A stretch of 6,296 bases of DNA. Source: Rhodobacterales bacterium. GTDB taxonomy: Bacteria; Pseudomonadota; Alphaproteobacteria; Rhodobacterales; Rhodobacteraceae. The position numbers were made by a program, and so were the translations under genes. Location of the stretch: contig JANXPK010000382.1 in NCBI GenBank assembly GCA_025357355.1, forward strand, positions 1-6,296. The letters run 5' to 3'. How positions within the stretch are numbered: position 1 is the first letter of the stretch; every line of letters starts with the position of its first letter. The notes beneath the pieces are model-generated. The model did no database searches. It was not told where the DNA came from and saw only the letters and a program-made list of their open reading frames with translations. Shown here in pieces: positions 6,121 through 6,296 of this stretch.

Positions 6121-6153
6121 CCCGGGGGTCCGGGGGCTGGCCCCCGGTCCGGG
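6121..6153 (+). promoter_or_regulatory. Intercistronic GC hairpin before the hydrolase gene
   Basis: CCGGGGG (6130-6136) pairs with CCCCCGG (6141-6147) around CTGG. After a T-T mismatch the stem continues with GG (6127-6128) and CC (6149-6150). It occupies most of the 83-base gap between the second permease and the hydrolase. There is no T-tract, and the next gene has its own ribosome site, so partial attenuation or mRNA stabilisation is more likely than full termination. It shares both arms with the hairpin at 4051-4073. Confidence 0.6.
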
Positions 6154-6173
6154 CATCAACAAAGGTTCGCAAC

Positions 6174-6296
6174 ATGGTCATCGCAATCGACGGCAAATGG
6201 ATCTGGGACAGCTGGTACGCCCGCGATGGCGACGCTTATCACGGCTTTTTCCTGCAAGCCGACAAGAGCCTGATCGACCCGGATCTGCGGCACCTC
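6174..6296 (+). CDS. Glycoside hydrolase, N-terminal fragment with levansucrase-like WDSW motif (GH68/GH32 clan J likely)
   Basis: Only the first 41 residues are in the window, and the frame is open to the last base. ATG 6174 is preceded by AAAGG (6161-6165), 8 bases upstream. The fragment contains WIWDSWYARDG followed by YHGFFLQA. This resembles the first blade of GH68 enzymes, where VWDSW holds the catalytic nucleophile Asp and is followed by a YHGY-type strand, so Asp12 is the candidate nucleophile. Related five-bladed beta-propeller families (GH32, GH43) are alternatives. There is no signal peptide, so the enzyme would act in the cytoplasm on the imported sugar, unlike secreted levansucrases. 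Its place behind the permeases fits hydrolysis of a disaccharide or oligosaccharide, possibly sucrose or another beta-fructoside. The family call is moderate because so little sequence is present. Confidence 0.7.
   Translation, partial: MVIAIDGKWIWDSWYARDGDAYHGFFLQADKSLIDPDLRHL

Overview
The window reads as chromosomal DNA of an alphaproteobacterium, most likely of the Rhodobacteraceae (Paracoccus/Rhodobacter-type). The support is inference from high-GC coding sequence, the MJ0042-type zinc-ribbon membrane protein typical of that family, and GC-rich intergenic hairpins opening with ATCCCGGGGGT, which I associate with that family from memory. All supported genes are on the + strand.

Layout: (1) 1-879, the 3' part of a zinc-ribbon, single-pass membrane protein of unknown function, followed by a short hairpin at 884-901. 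(2) About 700 bases (902-1599) without a convincing gene. This stretch holds a 9-bp inverted repeat pair, short direct repeats phased at 11 bp, and a cluster of GC-rich hairpins. (3) 1600-1668, a sigma70-like promoter whose -10 box runs into three perfect tandem 14-bp units. The units form three overlapping 16-bp LacI-type operators. (4) 1697-6296, a sugar-uptake operon: a LacI-family repressor, a CUT1-type periplasmic sugar-binding protein, two MalF/MalG-type inner-membrane permeases, and the first 41 codons of a glycoside hydrolase. The hydrolase carries a WDSW motif like the nucleophile motif of levansucrase-type (GH68, clan GH-J) enzymes. The window ends inside it.

How the genes fit together (inference): the binding protein captures an oligosaccharide in the periplasm, the two permeases carry it inward, and the cytoplasmic hydrolase, which shows no signal peptide, cleaves it. 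The LacI protein is the first gene behind the operator array, so it probably represses itself and the whole operon until an inducer sugar appears. The ATPase subunit (MalK/UgpC type) is not in the window and would be expected downstream. The WDSW motif points to sucrose or another beta-fructoside as substrate, but this rests on a short fragment. Two related GC-rich hairpins, after the binding-protein gene and before the hydrolase gene, probably set the relative expression of the cistrons. I see no mobile element, CRISPR array, tRNA or rRNA. The most unusual feature is the perfect triple-operator tandem array fused to the promoter.
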